NCBI GenBank assembly: GCA_030068145.1
Contig: JAPJBO010001137.1
Coordinates: forward strand, 1 to 64,000
DNA: 64,000 nt
Reading direction: 5' to 3'
DNA from: Diplonema papillatum
Taxonomy: Eukaryota > Euglenozoa > Diplonemea > Diplonemida > Diplonemidae
A model generated the notes under the pieces. That model had not been told where the DNA came from and did not search any database. It worked only from the letters and a program-made list of their open reading frames with translations. The position numbers and the translations under genes are program-made. Shown here piece by piece: positions 9,460 to 18,657 of this stretch; within the stretch, counting starts at the first letter, position 1, and every line of letters begins with the position of its first letter.

Positions 9460-11030
9460 TCTGTCCTTCTGTGTTGCCGGTCTTTGACGTTGGGAGACGG
9501 GGCAGTGCACAAGTCTACGGAGGCCCGGTGGTGTGACATCCCGGGCTAGGCTTGTGGACTCGCAACAAGTATCTTCGCGGGTTATCCAAAGTGCAGCTCT
9601 TTTTCGCTCCTTTCTCTTGTCGACTGAGCAGCGTGTGAAGCGCACTAGCATTTCAGCGTGCATTGCTAGCTGCGCCGGACGTGTGGCATGCAACGGGCGC
9701 ATCTTTGTGACATGCTACGGTTCTCTGCTACTGTGTAGCATGCTATGGCTGCTGCTACGGCTGCGGGACGTCCGCCGCCGCATGCGCAACGAAAATGAAG
9801 GGCAAGAGAAAGAGAAAGAGAGAGAGAGAGAAAGACTAGAAGAACCCATCCGCTTCGTTGTCTCGTTACCTCTACTTCTTTCGCGTCGCCCTCTCTGGCA
9901 GCCGATTCGACGTGCGTGCCAGCCCGATGGCCCGAAAAACGTAGTTTCCGGGCGTGCACATATGGGTCAACGGGGGGAGGGCGCGGTTCTAAAGGGAAAA
10001 TTCGTGACTTTGCAATTTGTCGGAAAAAACACCCGTGTTTCGTCGGAGTTCCTGGTGGTGCTGTGGGTAATTTAAACCCCAGAAAGCACCAAGAACCCCT
10101 TGAACCCCCACCTTCTCCGCGTTTGTTGGGGAAACTGGTATTCAACGATTTGGCGGACGTGCAGAATTTGCTGTGTGACAATCGTGTCTTCTGGCTGGTC
10201 GTAGTCAGTGCTATGAAACATCCTTGTACTGACGGTCATGTTCAAGATACTAACATGATGATGATGGGCGAGGTGAAATTCGCTGAAATGCATTTTCTGA
10301 GCAGAAGAACATTTTGATGGCCAGAACGTCGCCAACGCATGCCTTTCTGCCAAGACCCGGGTGGTACCCTCGCCCATCCTGCTGATAGCTTTGGTCAAAG
10401 AAATCCAAAAAAGATGGCGAAATCAAGTTTTTCTTTTACCTTAGAACCGCGCCCTGGGGGACGGGGGGTGGCTTGGTCTCTTTTTTCTTCTTGCTGTTTA
10501 AAAAAAAAGTGTTGCTATTATTTTTTGCTTCTTTTGCCGACAGCCTTCTGTCCAGAACGCTGCGGGGAAGTAACGAACGGGTGAGATGGGGTGAGGCGAT
10601 GATTGGAAAAAGGGGGGAGGGTTGCAAGAACGTGCTTGAACTGGTCATGTGATTATCACAGCGCTGGTCACATCTGCACGTATAAGCCACGGACACATCA
10701 GGCGGGCCACAACAGCGGGGCGAGTCTGGGTTGCCAGGCGGCTGTTCGTCGCTACTCGTGCGATGATTTCAAACCCACAACAGGCCACGGCACGAGCCAG
10801 AAAGAAGCTCCCCAACCGGACTTCTAACCGGAGCCGACAACAAGGCACCCCGGAAACCGTTCCTCCTCCCGACCTAACGGAGCTAAAGGATGGCCAGGTA
10901 CATTCATGTTCCCGATGTTTCCCTCTCAAAAGGCTAAGGCCCAACCTCCGTTTGTTGTTTAGCTCTATACTTCAAAGAATAGTTGAGTTGCAGCTCTTGA
11001 CAAAGATAGACGGAAAAAAGAAGGTGTCTT
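9460..11030. other. No gene recognised; simple and dispersed repeats
   Basis: Contains a purine-rich (GA)n-type tract near 9805-9835 and a diverged copy of repeat family D at 10610-10790. Coding frames in both directions are short and of random composition. A CAA-to-GTT AT-rich stretch around 10490-10540 shows nothing specific. Confidence 0.4.
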
Positions 11031-11034
11031 TATT

Positions 11035-11160
11035 CTTCGCTTTTTCTCACGAACGGGGGGGTCGGTCCTGCTTTTGGCTTTGTAGGTCCTCCCGACTCCC
11101 CAATTCGTGGTTAGCACAAACTCAAGAGGTCTAGTCAACTATTCCCTGCACTATTGGCAT
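11035..11160 (+). repeat. Dispersed repeat family C, copy 2
   Basis: Matches 3625-3745 from CACGAACGGGGGGGTCGG to AACTATTCCCTGCA. It shares an upstream extension (TTGACAAAGATAGACGGAAA) with the inverted copy at 37190-37360. It is followed at once by an A18 tract. Confidence 0.8.
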
Positions 11161-11659
11161 CCTTTCAAAAAAAAAAAAAAAAAAGGCAGAGGGGGTTTCC
11201 AGGATGCTGAAAAGCTTCTGGGGGACTCCGGGTCAAACTCAAGAGTCGACTAAAAATGGGAAACCCAGGCTTCTTGAAGGGCTTTCTTCGGCAGCTGTTC
11301 ACAGCAACTCGCACGATTCTTTTAGACAGGTCTTCACCTTGGAGGCACAGTCCTAACGCCAGCTTGGTTTTGAATTCTTTCGACTCGAACATACGTCGCC
11401 GTAAAGGGCTGAGAAGAGTGAACAGGGTCCCACGGCAGGACTGCGGTGTACTTAGACCAATGCATCTACGGCTGTCTCAGGCACTACCGGGGTCGTCAGC
11501 AGCTTCTTGCGGTGCAGTGTATTCGTGAAGCCACAGCCCAATCAGGTACCTGTGTGTGGGTGTTGCAGTTCGAGGGTCCACAACAGAAGGTGTCCACGCG
11601 TCGTTCACCTGTCGGCCGTGACTTGCTGACAGCTTGCTCCTTGAAATGTATGCCTACTG

Positions 11660-12243
11660 GGGGGGGGTCAAATACAATAGGTACAATATTGTATTTGCTG
11701 GGGGAGGATAGAAAAAACCGGGTGTTCAAAAGTCTGGGTGCTGAAAGTCTGGTACAGGCACTTGGGCGGTCAACATTGGAGGAAATTTGGCAAAACCTTT
11801 GCGGGACGGAAAGAGCTATCCCTGGCGTGTATTGGCACCTTTTCTACACTCGATATGGCCTAAAATCTGGCCCCCAGAAGGCACTTCAGACTTTGGAAAC
11901 CCCACTCCGCCAGGAATCGAACCAGCACCCTCAGCATCACATGTGGGTGTGGGAACCGCTGGACCAGGGCTAAAAAAAGCGGGCCATTTCTTTTGGGCTC
12001 GGGCAGAAATGATTGAACCCGAATCCGAGGAAAATGCCATCGACGGCGAATTCAAGCAGTAAGATCGGACTCCCGGCTTCAGGAGTGTTCCACATTGAAC
12101 TTCTCTCGAAAAAGAAGCTGCTCTCGAGGAGGGAAGCCCGTGGAAACCCCTGCAAACAATAATATTGTAGTCCAAAACTATGCTCACCGAAACCCCCTTT
12201 TCAGCGTACCTATTGTATTTGCCAATAATATTGTATTTGACTA
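11660..12243. mobile_element. TIR element with GGGTCAAATACAAT ends
   Basis: The left end reads GGGGGTCAAATACAATAGGT then CAATATTGTATTTG. The right end (about 12208-12243) carries ACCTATTGTATTTGCC and AATATTGTATTTGACTAC, the inverse of the left end. The interior of about 500 bp has no convincing coding region, which fits a MITE or deleted DNA transposon. Related ends appear at 41739 and 63546. Target-site duplications were not identified. Confidence 0.6.
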
Positions 12244-12256
12244 CCTACACGGTGGA

Positions 12257-12445
12257 CCGGTCATGGTCATGACCGCATGTTTGACCGGTCAGTTTTTGAC
12301 CGGTCAGCTGAGAAAGTTATGCGGTCATTGACCGCATACCATGCGGTCAATGACCGCACCCTTGCGGTCATTGACCGCACCCTTGCGGTCAATGACCGCA
12401 ACATTGCGGTCAATGACCGCAATGTTGCGGTCATTGAACGCATCC
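12257..12445. repeat. 21-bp palindromic tandem array
   Basis: Six near-perfect palindromes TGCGGTCAWTGACCGCA start at 12320, 12341, 12362, 12383, 12404 and 12425, exactly 21 bp apart with 4-bp linkers. A degenerate set (GACCGGTCA-like) lies upstream at 12252-12308. The sixth unit has one mismatch (GAACGCA). The array touches the right end of the preceding TIR element and may belong to it. Confidence 0.92.
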
Positions 12446-12689
12446 TGTGGTAAGCCACAAGGATTCCTGCCTTTTTGGGTTGAAAATCACCCGGTCTCGG
12501 TCTCTCTCTTTTCTGGTAAACGTGCTTCTGCGTTTCGGGGGTCAGAAACGCTGGTTGGAGAAAAGGTATGTTGGGTGTCACCTACAGGGCTTTTTTGTGG
12601 GATTTCTGAGGTCACAATCACACGGTGTGCTCCAGCACCGGGTGAACTGTGCAGTCCATTTTGCGGGTGTCACACCTGCACCTGTGTAA

Positions 12690-13870
12690 AGTTTAGATGG
12701 CTTCGAAGTTGTAGACGTTGGAGTGCCGCGGTCTTGACCAGGACTCGTCTGGCCGCTCGCGCTCCGATCTGTGCCAAGCAGTCGGGGCGCGAGCGGAGGC
12801 ACCAAATTTATGGCCTCATACGTCAAGAACCTTGTGCGCCCTGGACGCCCGCATACTCGAGGTTCTAAGCAGCGCCAGAAACTCGCCCACAATCTGCGGA
12901 GCAGCGCCGTGGTCATGGACGGCATCGAAGATCGTCCTGAACTCCTTCACGCCCGGCGGCTTCGCCCGCCGTGGGTCCGGCGACTCCTCCTGAGGACAGC
13001 CATCATCCTACTCACGCTCTTTCATTGAGCGGGTCGTCGAGGACACACGCCGCCGCTTTGTTCTCCGCCAGCACGGACGCCATGATGTTTAGGGGCACCC
13101 CATAGGCCCATTGTCGCCCATCAGCAACAGGCGACCACCGCCACCGTAGGGCCCGACGCCCATGCCTCGACACTTGGGCCTGTAGTCCGTGGCTCTCGGA
13201 GCAGGGAGCCCCGGGGCTGGTCGGTGCCCGGGGCTCAGCCCCGGAGCGCTCCAGGAGCCCGACAGGGACGGGCATAGAACACACTTTCTACTGTTTTCCA
13301 GGTAGATCCGTTCCCAGCCGCGAGCGAGGCGACTCCTCGACTCGTCTGTGGGAGAGCGGCAGAAGAGGATAAAGGCCTCCCAGAGCTTGTATATCCCAGC
13401 ACCTTTCTTTCTTGTCCTGCTCATCCGCACCCAGTTCACTTTGGTCGTCAACGCAAACCCGTCAACGCTCCGAATCTTCATCGACGGGTGAAGATCAGAG
13501 CCAAAGGGGACAACTTTATCGGTCTCAGGGGTGAACACCGACGACCCCCTGCAGATGGCGCAGTACATGGCGCAGCTTGGGCGGCGGCCATCACTCGGAC
13601 GGTGTTAGCGAGTTTTCAGATTTTTCTGGACTCGGTGCCGTCGCCGCCAAAGAACCTGGCAGACCAGATCACTGCCTGGGGAGCTTGGCCGACGGCCGCC
13701 GCCCAGGCTTTGATGTGGGCAAGGGGCGGTACGGACTCTTGCCGCTCCTCTATCTGCATCGTGCTGCGGCACCTCGATGGGATCTCGGGCCCGAACTTCC
13801 TGCTTTTCCCGGGCCACGAGTACCAACAACTGCTCGGGACCTGAAGTCCTATTTCTTCCAATTCCCAGTA
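12690..13870 (-). CDS. Putative multi-exon gene of unknown function
   Basis: Several minus-strand stretches have the high-GC3 composition of real exons here. About 13861-13616 reads RSTMQIEERQESVPPLAHIK and onward. About 13553-13285 reads SVDGFALTTKVNWVRMSRTR and LWEAFILFCRSPTDESRSRL, preceded by the acceptor CCATCTGCAG. About 13237-13013 reads WAYGVPLNIMASVLAENKAA. About 12990-12840 reads VKEFRTIFDAVHDHGAAPQI and ends in an AAG|GTTCTT donor. Between the third and fourth pieces the frame shifts, and no junction restored phase cleanly, so exon limits are approximate and the locus may be decayed. On the plus strand, 13936-14085 also has coding-like composition (MGVLETQLKASGEAWGMDLF). No domain was recognised. 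Confidence 0.35.
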
Positions 13871-14590
13871 GGACGGCCGACGCCGGGGAGCAACGGGCTA
13901 CGAGATGAGGCCAATTTTCCGCGGCGGCGAGGAGACGATGGGAGTCTTGGAGACGCAGCTGAAGGCGAGCGGTGAGGCGTGGGGGATGGACCTTTTCCCG
14001 ACGCACGGAAGAGAGAGGGCGGAGCGTGCAGCGAGATGGACGGCCTTCGACGACACCACGGAGAAGAAGAAGGGCAAGAAGGGTGTGGAAACAGGGGATT
14101 TCGGTGGAAATACCTTGGTTCTCATCGGTATTCTGGACCGGCCTTGTTTCTTTTGGAATGCAACATGTTCCTTTTGAACCTCAACCCCCTCTGGATTATG
14201 TTTGTTGATTGAATTACCTCAGAATACGACTCCCAGTGCCCTTCTCTCATGGGGTTGGGCCAGTTTCGCTTGTTACTGGGGCCATGGTTTTGTATTGGGG
14301 TTTTTTGCTGTGTCTACCTTTTCTTGATTGTTAGACTCTATGTAGTGCAACAGCAGTGAATCGGAACTTGACAGATCGTGGGGTTCCACCGTTATCCACC
14401 GTTGTGTGGACCCCCAAACTGCAGACTGTAGGGGATTTCTTGTGGCGGCGGTCTGGATTTTGCGTCAGCAGGTGGACAACAACAAGGAGAAAAAGAACTC
14501 GAGAACAACCGGCGATAAAACAAACATAGCATAACTTTGTGGGAACTTACAAAGGAAGGAAGGACAGATCAAGTCTTCGATCAGAGCAAG

Positions 14591-16543
14591 TTATGTCATG
14601 TGCTGGCGGATGTGCCGTGTCCACGCACCCTTTGATCCAAGCTTTCTCCAGCACAGCTTGCATCGAAGAGGCTCATCGAAGAGAGCAGGATGCTTTTTTT
14701 GGACATGCTGACTCATTCCAGCTGCCTTTACTTTTACACGACATGCAGGGCATTCAGCCATGCAGTGGCATTGAATGCGGTCGCGATGTGCTGCGTCGAT
14801 ATGGGCAGCCATCGAGGATTCCACAGCTTTTTTGCCACAAAAGTCGCACGGCAAATATGTTTCCGTTTCTTCTTCCTCTTCCTCTTCGTCTTCTTCTTCG
14901 TCTTCGTCTTCTTCGTCGTCTGCTTTCTCCTCACACTCCTCTGCTGCATCGCTATCACCCGCTTCCTCCAATTCCTTCTGAGCTCTCTGCACGAGGTTCT
15001 TGGTGAGGTTCTTGTCTGGCACAAACAGCGGCAGTTGTGGGGGGGCTGTCGGCGCCTCGCAGTTGCACACACGAATCGTTCCAGTTCCACCCGCAAACCG
15101 GAACGCCGTATAGGGCCCCCCACGAAAGACGAAGTTGGTTTTCATTGCGGCAAGCTGCTCACAAAGAACGATAAGGGCTAGATTGCTACGCGCATTGCGG
15201 TGCAGGCAATCGCAAATCAAAACTGTTTGTTTTCCGCGAAAGCCTGTCTGGGACAGATCCGCAACCTTCCACGGAAGTCGGCGGGCTCTCCGTTTTTCCT
15301 CCGCGCATGCCAGATCTACCTCGCAGGTTTTTGGGCTGCTGATCATGGGCACGTCAGCTTTCCGCTCTCCGTTTTCTGCCTCCTCAGCTTCATCCGAACA
15401 CTGCAATGGAAGGGCATCCATGCGATCCCACCAATGGCTGAGGCTGTGGCAATACGCATTCGTTGTTGAGCCCTTTCGCACGCTTTCCATGAGGTGGAGG
15501 AAGATGTGCGCAGATAAACGGGCACGCAAAAAGGGGATGCGGGCGGCAGTTTCTTTTTGACCCCAGTAACGCCAGGGTACGTCCGAATACCGGAATTCGG
15601 CAAGGTCGCTTAGGCTGATGAATAGCCAGCGAAATGTTGGTGATAGCTCTCGTTGCGCCATCATGGAGACTACCTTCCTCACGTGCGCTCCGGTAGCATT
15701 CTGGCTGACATCGATGTTCAAAGTGCTGCACAGGTCTCGAAGTGCCGACGTACTCTCAGCATCCAGCTCCTTGAACAACGCCAACCCCATACCCTTTATG
15801 TCGTGCAGGGCTGGAGAAACGTAGTGTGCTGATGGTGCCACTGCGCTCAGCAGCGATGTGTAGCCAGCTGCAGCCATTTGGGCAAGGCTGAGGTGAGGAA
15901 AGCGATGTATGTACATGCTCCATTCGCTTGTTGGAACGGTGCATACTGCGCAGCGGTGGCCTCTTCCACCACACCCGTCAAGCCTCTGCCATCGGTCAAA
16001 GTGATCTCCGGTGATCTTTTCGATCCGAACCCGAGTCACACCGTGGCCGCGAACGATCTTTGCATTGTGAAGGCGCAAAATTGCATGGTTGAGAAACCGG
16101 TTCTCGAAATGCTTAAATTGCGCTTTCTTCCGGTCGACGACAGTTACGGACGGGACAAAACCGCCGGTTTCTGGGTATACCAGGGACATCGACAGACGTG
16201 TGCGCGCGTTGCGCGATCTCAGCGAGTTTCTTGCTGTGTACCCGTCGGTATACAGTACGCCAACAAGCGGTACGGAAGACAATCTTGCGGATTCACGCCA
16301 CCCCTCCTCTTCCAAGACCTTGAACGCACCTGCTAAGCCCCGTTGCAGTCTCTCCTTTACTCGAGAGCGCGACTCCTTCTCCACTTTTCTGCAGCGCTTC
16401 ACGGACACCCCGATACTCATGCTAGTACGCCGCTTGTGCGACTTATTGACAAGGTCTAGCTTTCTCTGGGAGGTCCGTGTTGCATAACGCTCTTCGATGA
16501 GAGTTTTGCCCACTTCTAACACAGCAGCGTTTGCGGATTGCAT
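14591..16543 (-). CDS. 650-aa protein with three C-terminal C2H2 fingers, transposase-like body
   Basis: A single uninterrupted exon; an in-frame TAA two codons before the ATG fixes the start. The body has YTDGYTARNSLRSRNARTRL, then TGDHFDRWQRLDGCGGRGHR with CAVC (a possible zinc pair), LHDIKGMGLALFKEL and, further on, STTNAYCHSLSHWWDRM. The order 'Asp segment, CxxC, LHDI segment, late polar segment' recalls RAG1/Transib-type DDE transposases, but the match is by eye and weak. Residues about 530-563 are almost all Asp/Glu. They are followed by three C2H2 fingers (CDFC..H..H from 566, CPAC from 598, CKLC from 628). The intact 1.95-kb frame amid decayed repeats suggests a young or host-maintained gene. 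It could equally be a lineage-specific DNA-binding protein. No terminal inverted repeats were found nearby. Confidence 0.6.
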   Translation of the reverse strand: MQSANAAVLEVGKTLIEERYATRTSQRKLDLVNKSHKRRTSMSIGVSVKRCRKVEKESRSRVKERLQRGLAGAFKVLEEEGWRESARLSSVPLVGVLYTDGYTARNSLRSRNARTRLSMSLVYPETGGFVPSVTVVDRKKAQFKHFENRFLNHAILRLHNAKIVRGHGVTRVRIEKITGDHFDRWQRLDGCGGRGHRCAVCTVPTSEWSMYIHRFPHLSLAQMAAAGYTSLLSAVAPSAHYVSPALHDIKGMGLALFKELDAESTSALRDLCSTLNIDVSQNATGAHVRKVVSMMAQRELSPTFRWLFISLSDLAEFRYSDVPWRYWGQKETAARIPFLRARLSAHIFLHLMESVRKGSTTNAYCHSLSHWWDRMDALPLQCSDEAEEAENGERKADVPMISSPKTCEVDLACAEEKRRARRLPWKVADLSQTGFRGKQTVLICDCLHRNARSNLALIVLCEQLAAMKTNFVFRGGPYTAFRFAGGTGTIRVCNCEAPTAPPQLPLFVPDKNLTKNLVQRAQKELEEAGDSDAAEECEEKADDEEDEDEEEDEEEEEEETETYLPCDFCGKKAVESSMAAHIDAAHRDRIQCHCMAECPACRVKVKAAGMSQHVQKKHPALFDEPLRCKLCWRKLGSKGAWTRHIRQHMT

Positions 16544-16606
16544 GGTTTAATTATTTGTCTTCCTGTGATGAATGAGTCCTTCGATATCGTCTCTGGGCCC
16601 CTTATC

Positions 16607-16835
16607 CACGGACATGGTGTGACCAGATGAATATTGCGGAAGCACTTGATCAGCGCCAGACTAAAAGGAAGCTCGCAGCAGAAAACGGAAAAATAGAGGC
16701 CAGAGTGATGCTGCCGCCGTTATCTGCGGACCTCCACGGACATGATGACCTGATCAGCGCGGCAGTGAAGGGAAGCTCGCAGAAGAAAACAGAAAAAGAA
16801 AGGTCAAAGTGATGCTGCCGCCCGTGCGGGAACAC
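16607..16835. repeat. Tandem duplication of about 120 bp
   Basis: Two units (about 16607-16728 and 16730-16835) share GGACATG, CTTGATCAGCGC/CCTGATCAGCGC, GGAAGCTCGCAG and AGTGATGCTGCCGCC. The region lies between two minus-strand genes, in the 5' flank of the zinc-finger gene. No other content was seen. Confidence 0.75.
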
Positions 16836-16981
16836 CGCCGCAGGAGGCCCTCACGAGCGGAAGTTTACGGGTGACTGGTACGATGAGGCGGTGGGACGCA
16901 GAACTGGCGAACAGAAGAGTTCTCAATACGAACTGCGGCCTGGAGGATGCTGAGGACACAGGACCCTACATGTCCTCAATG

Positions 16982-17135
16982 TCCTCTTCAATCAGCAGTG
17001 CCTGCTGTTCTTCCTCCTGGGGATCATTGTCGCCCGTCAGACCCAGCCCCATGATCTGTCCTCTTCAATCAGCAGTGCCTGCTGTTCTTCCTCCTGGGGA
17101 TCATTGTCGCCCGTCAGACCCAGCCCCATGATCTG
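16982..17135. repeat. 77-bp perfect tandem duplication across a stop codon
   Basis: Units at 16982-17058 and 17059-17135 are identical by eye (TCCTCTTCAATCAGCAGTGC to CCAGCCCCATGATCTG). Because 77 is not a multiple of three, the duplication shifts the reading frame of the minus-strand gene that ends inside it. Confidence 0.93.
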
Positions 17136-17983
17136 GCGGTACTGCTCGTCCAGGTCCACGGCTGCCACTCCCTCGCCAGCAAGTGCTGCACCCTGCGCAA
17201 TGGGGACCTTCACTTGCCACAAGCCAAGGTGGAGCTGTCTGCAGAGCACTGGCTTCTGGTCGTCAGCGGGCTCGTCGAGGACGTAGGTGGTTGGGTACAG
17301 ACCCGATGACACACTGCTGCCCGCGGGGACAACACGTACGCACTCGAGAGTGACTGTTGTGCCCACCACCTTGTAATTAACCTGTGTAAACAGGCCTTCG
17401 ACGAGGGTCACATGGAACCCTTGCTCTTTTGCACCCGGCGTCGTAATTGGGAAGGCGATGCGTATGGGCTTCGACGGCTCGTCCGCATCCGTGTTCTGGG
17501 CCTGCGTAATGGACGACAGAACGGCCAGGAGATCCGCTCCGCGGAACGTGGGCTTAGTGGCTTGAACCACTTTGTTGTACAGCGCGTGCTTAGCATGTGT
17601 CTGCTGTCTCCACGCCGTGATCGGCTTGCTTCTGAGCGTGACACCAACAACCTTCACATCTTGGACGTTGCGCACTTTGCTTTCAATGCGGTATTGATCC
17701 GGAAGGGTTCTCGCCTTCGTCATTGCTGTAACCTCCCCCGCTGTGAATTTCGGCGGCTTTATGAAGTCGGTGATGACCTGCATCAACAACGGCGACTTTT
17801 TGTGGAGTCTTACTCCTGTCACCTCGGAAACGAGCTGACGCAGGCTGCTCAACCTTATCGCTGCTCCGACCTTCTTTACGAGGTATGCCTCAACAAAGTT
17901 GGAGACAACGTCGGAGGGGCTTCGCAGTCGCTGCCATTGTCGCTGCCCTCGATCGTGCGCCTCCGCTTGTTGTCTTCAGGTGT
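17037..17983 (-). CDS. Unknown protein, 3' exon, with altered C-terminus
   Basis: The frame is open from about 17983 to a TGA at 17037. No ATG was seen at a convincing position, so an upstream exon is likely. A candidate upstream exon is at about 18460-18310 (HGNRIGSPSGALGTVTIGKH) with donor CGA|GTGAGG. Readable segments include SDVVSNFVEAYLVKKVGAAI, MQVITDFIKPPKFTAGEVTA and an Asp/Glu-rich tail (DPQEEEQQALLIEED). No family was recognised. Composition is like the neighbouring genes. The last residues RSWGWV arise only because the 77-bp tandem duplication shifts the frame; without it the protein would end LLIEEDIEDM. Confidence is high that it is coding and low on gene limits. Confidence 0.6.
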
Positions 17984-18657
17984 TCGTGGCATACTTGAGG
18001 ACAGTGGCATCGTTGTGTTTAAGAGTGTGTGAGTCGCTGGATGATGTTTTCTTGAGGTATCAACGAACAGGTATCTGAGAAATTGGGAGAAAAGGCAAAG
18101 TCAGTCCAGAATACTGATGAGAACACAGGTATTTACACACGAAAATCCAACTTTCACACCCGCTTTTTGGGTGTGGCACATGCCCTTTGCGGGTGTGGCA
18201 CATGCCCTTTTCGGACCTCCCGATTTAACTCCATCTCAGAGGCTGGAGTTCACCGTGTAGGGAGTCGAGCCGTCGAGCGCACAAACCCGCCTTTTGACTC
18301 GCCCAACTCACCCTTCGACGCGCCTCACTCGCCCTCCGTGGGCCAAGGTGCCCGCGCACTCCGCCTCGGAACTGACGTGTTTGCCGATGGTCACGGTGCC
18401 CAAGGCGCCCGAGGGGCTGCCAATCCTGTTGCCGTGCATGAACAAGGGCGCCTTCTTGACAAATCAAAAGTAGCACGGGAAAGCCATGTCTTGTCCGGGA
18501 TGACTGCTGAGCAAGTCGGTGCAGGAAAACAGTCACGAATACATCTTCTGAGCTGGGGCTGTGCACTTTTGCAAAAACAGGAGGATCGGAGGAATCCTTT
18601 CCGGGGACAGAAGAGAAGCAGTGTGAGGATGCCAGCTTCACCACCCGACTCTTGTTT

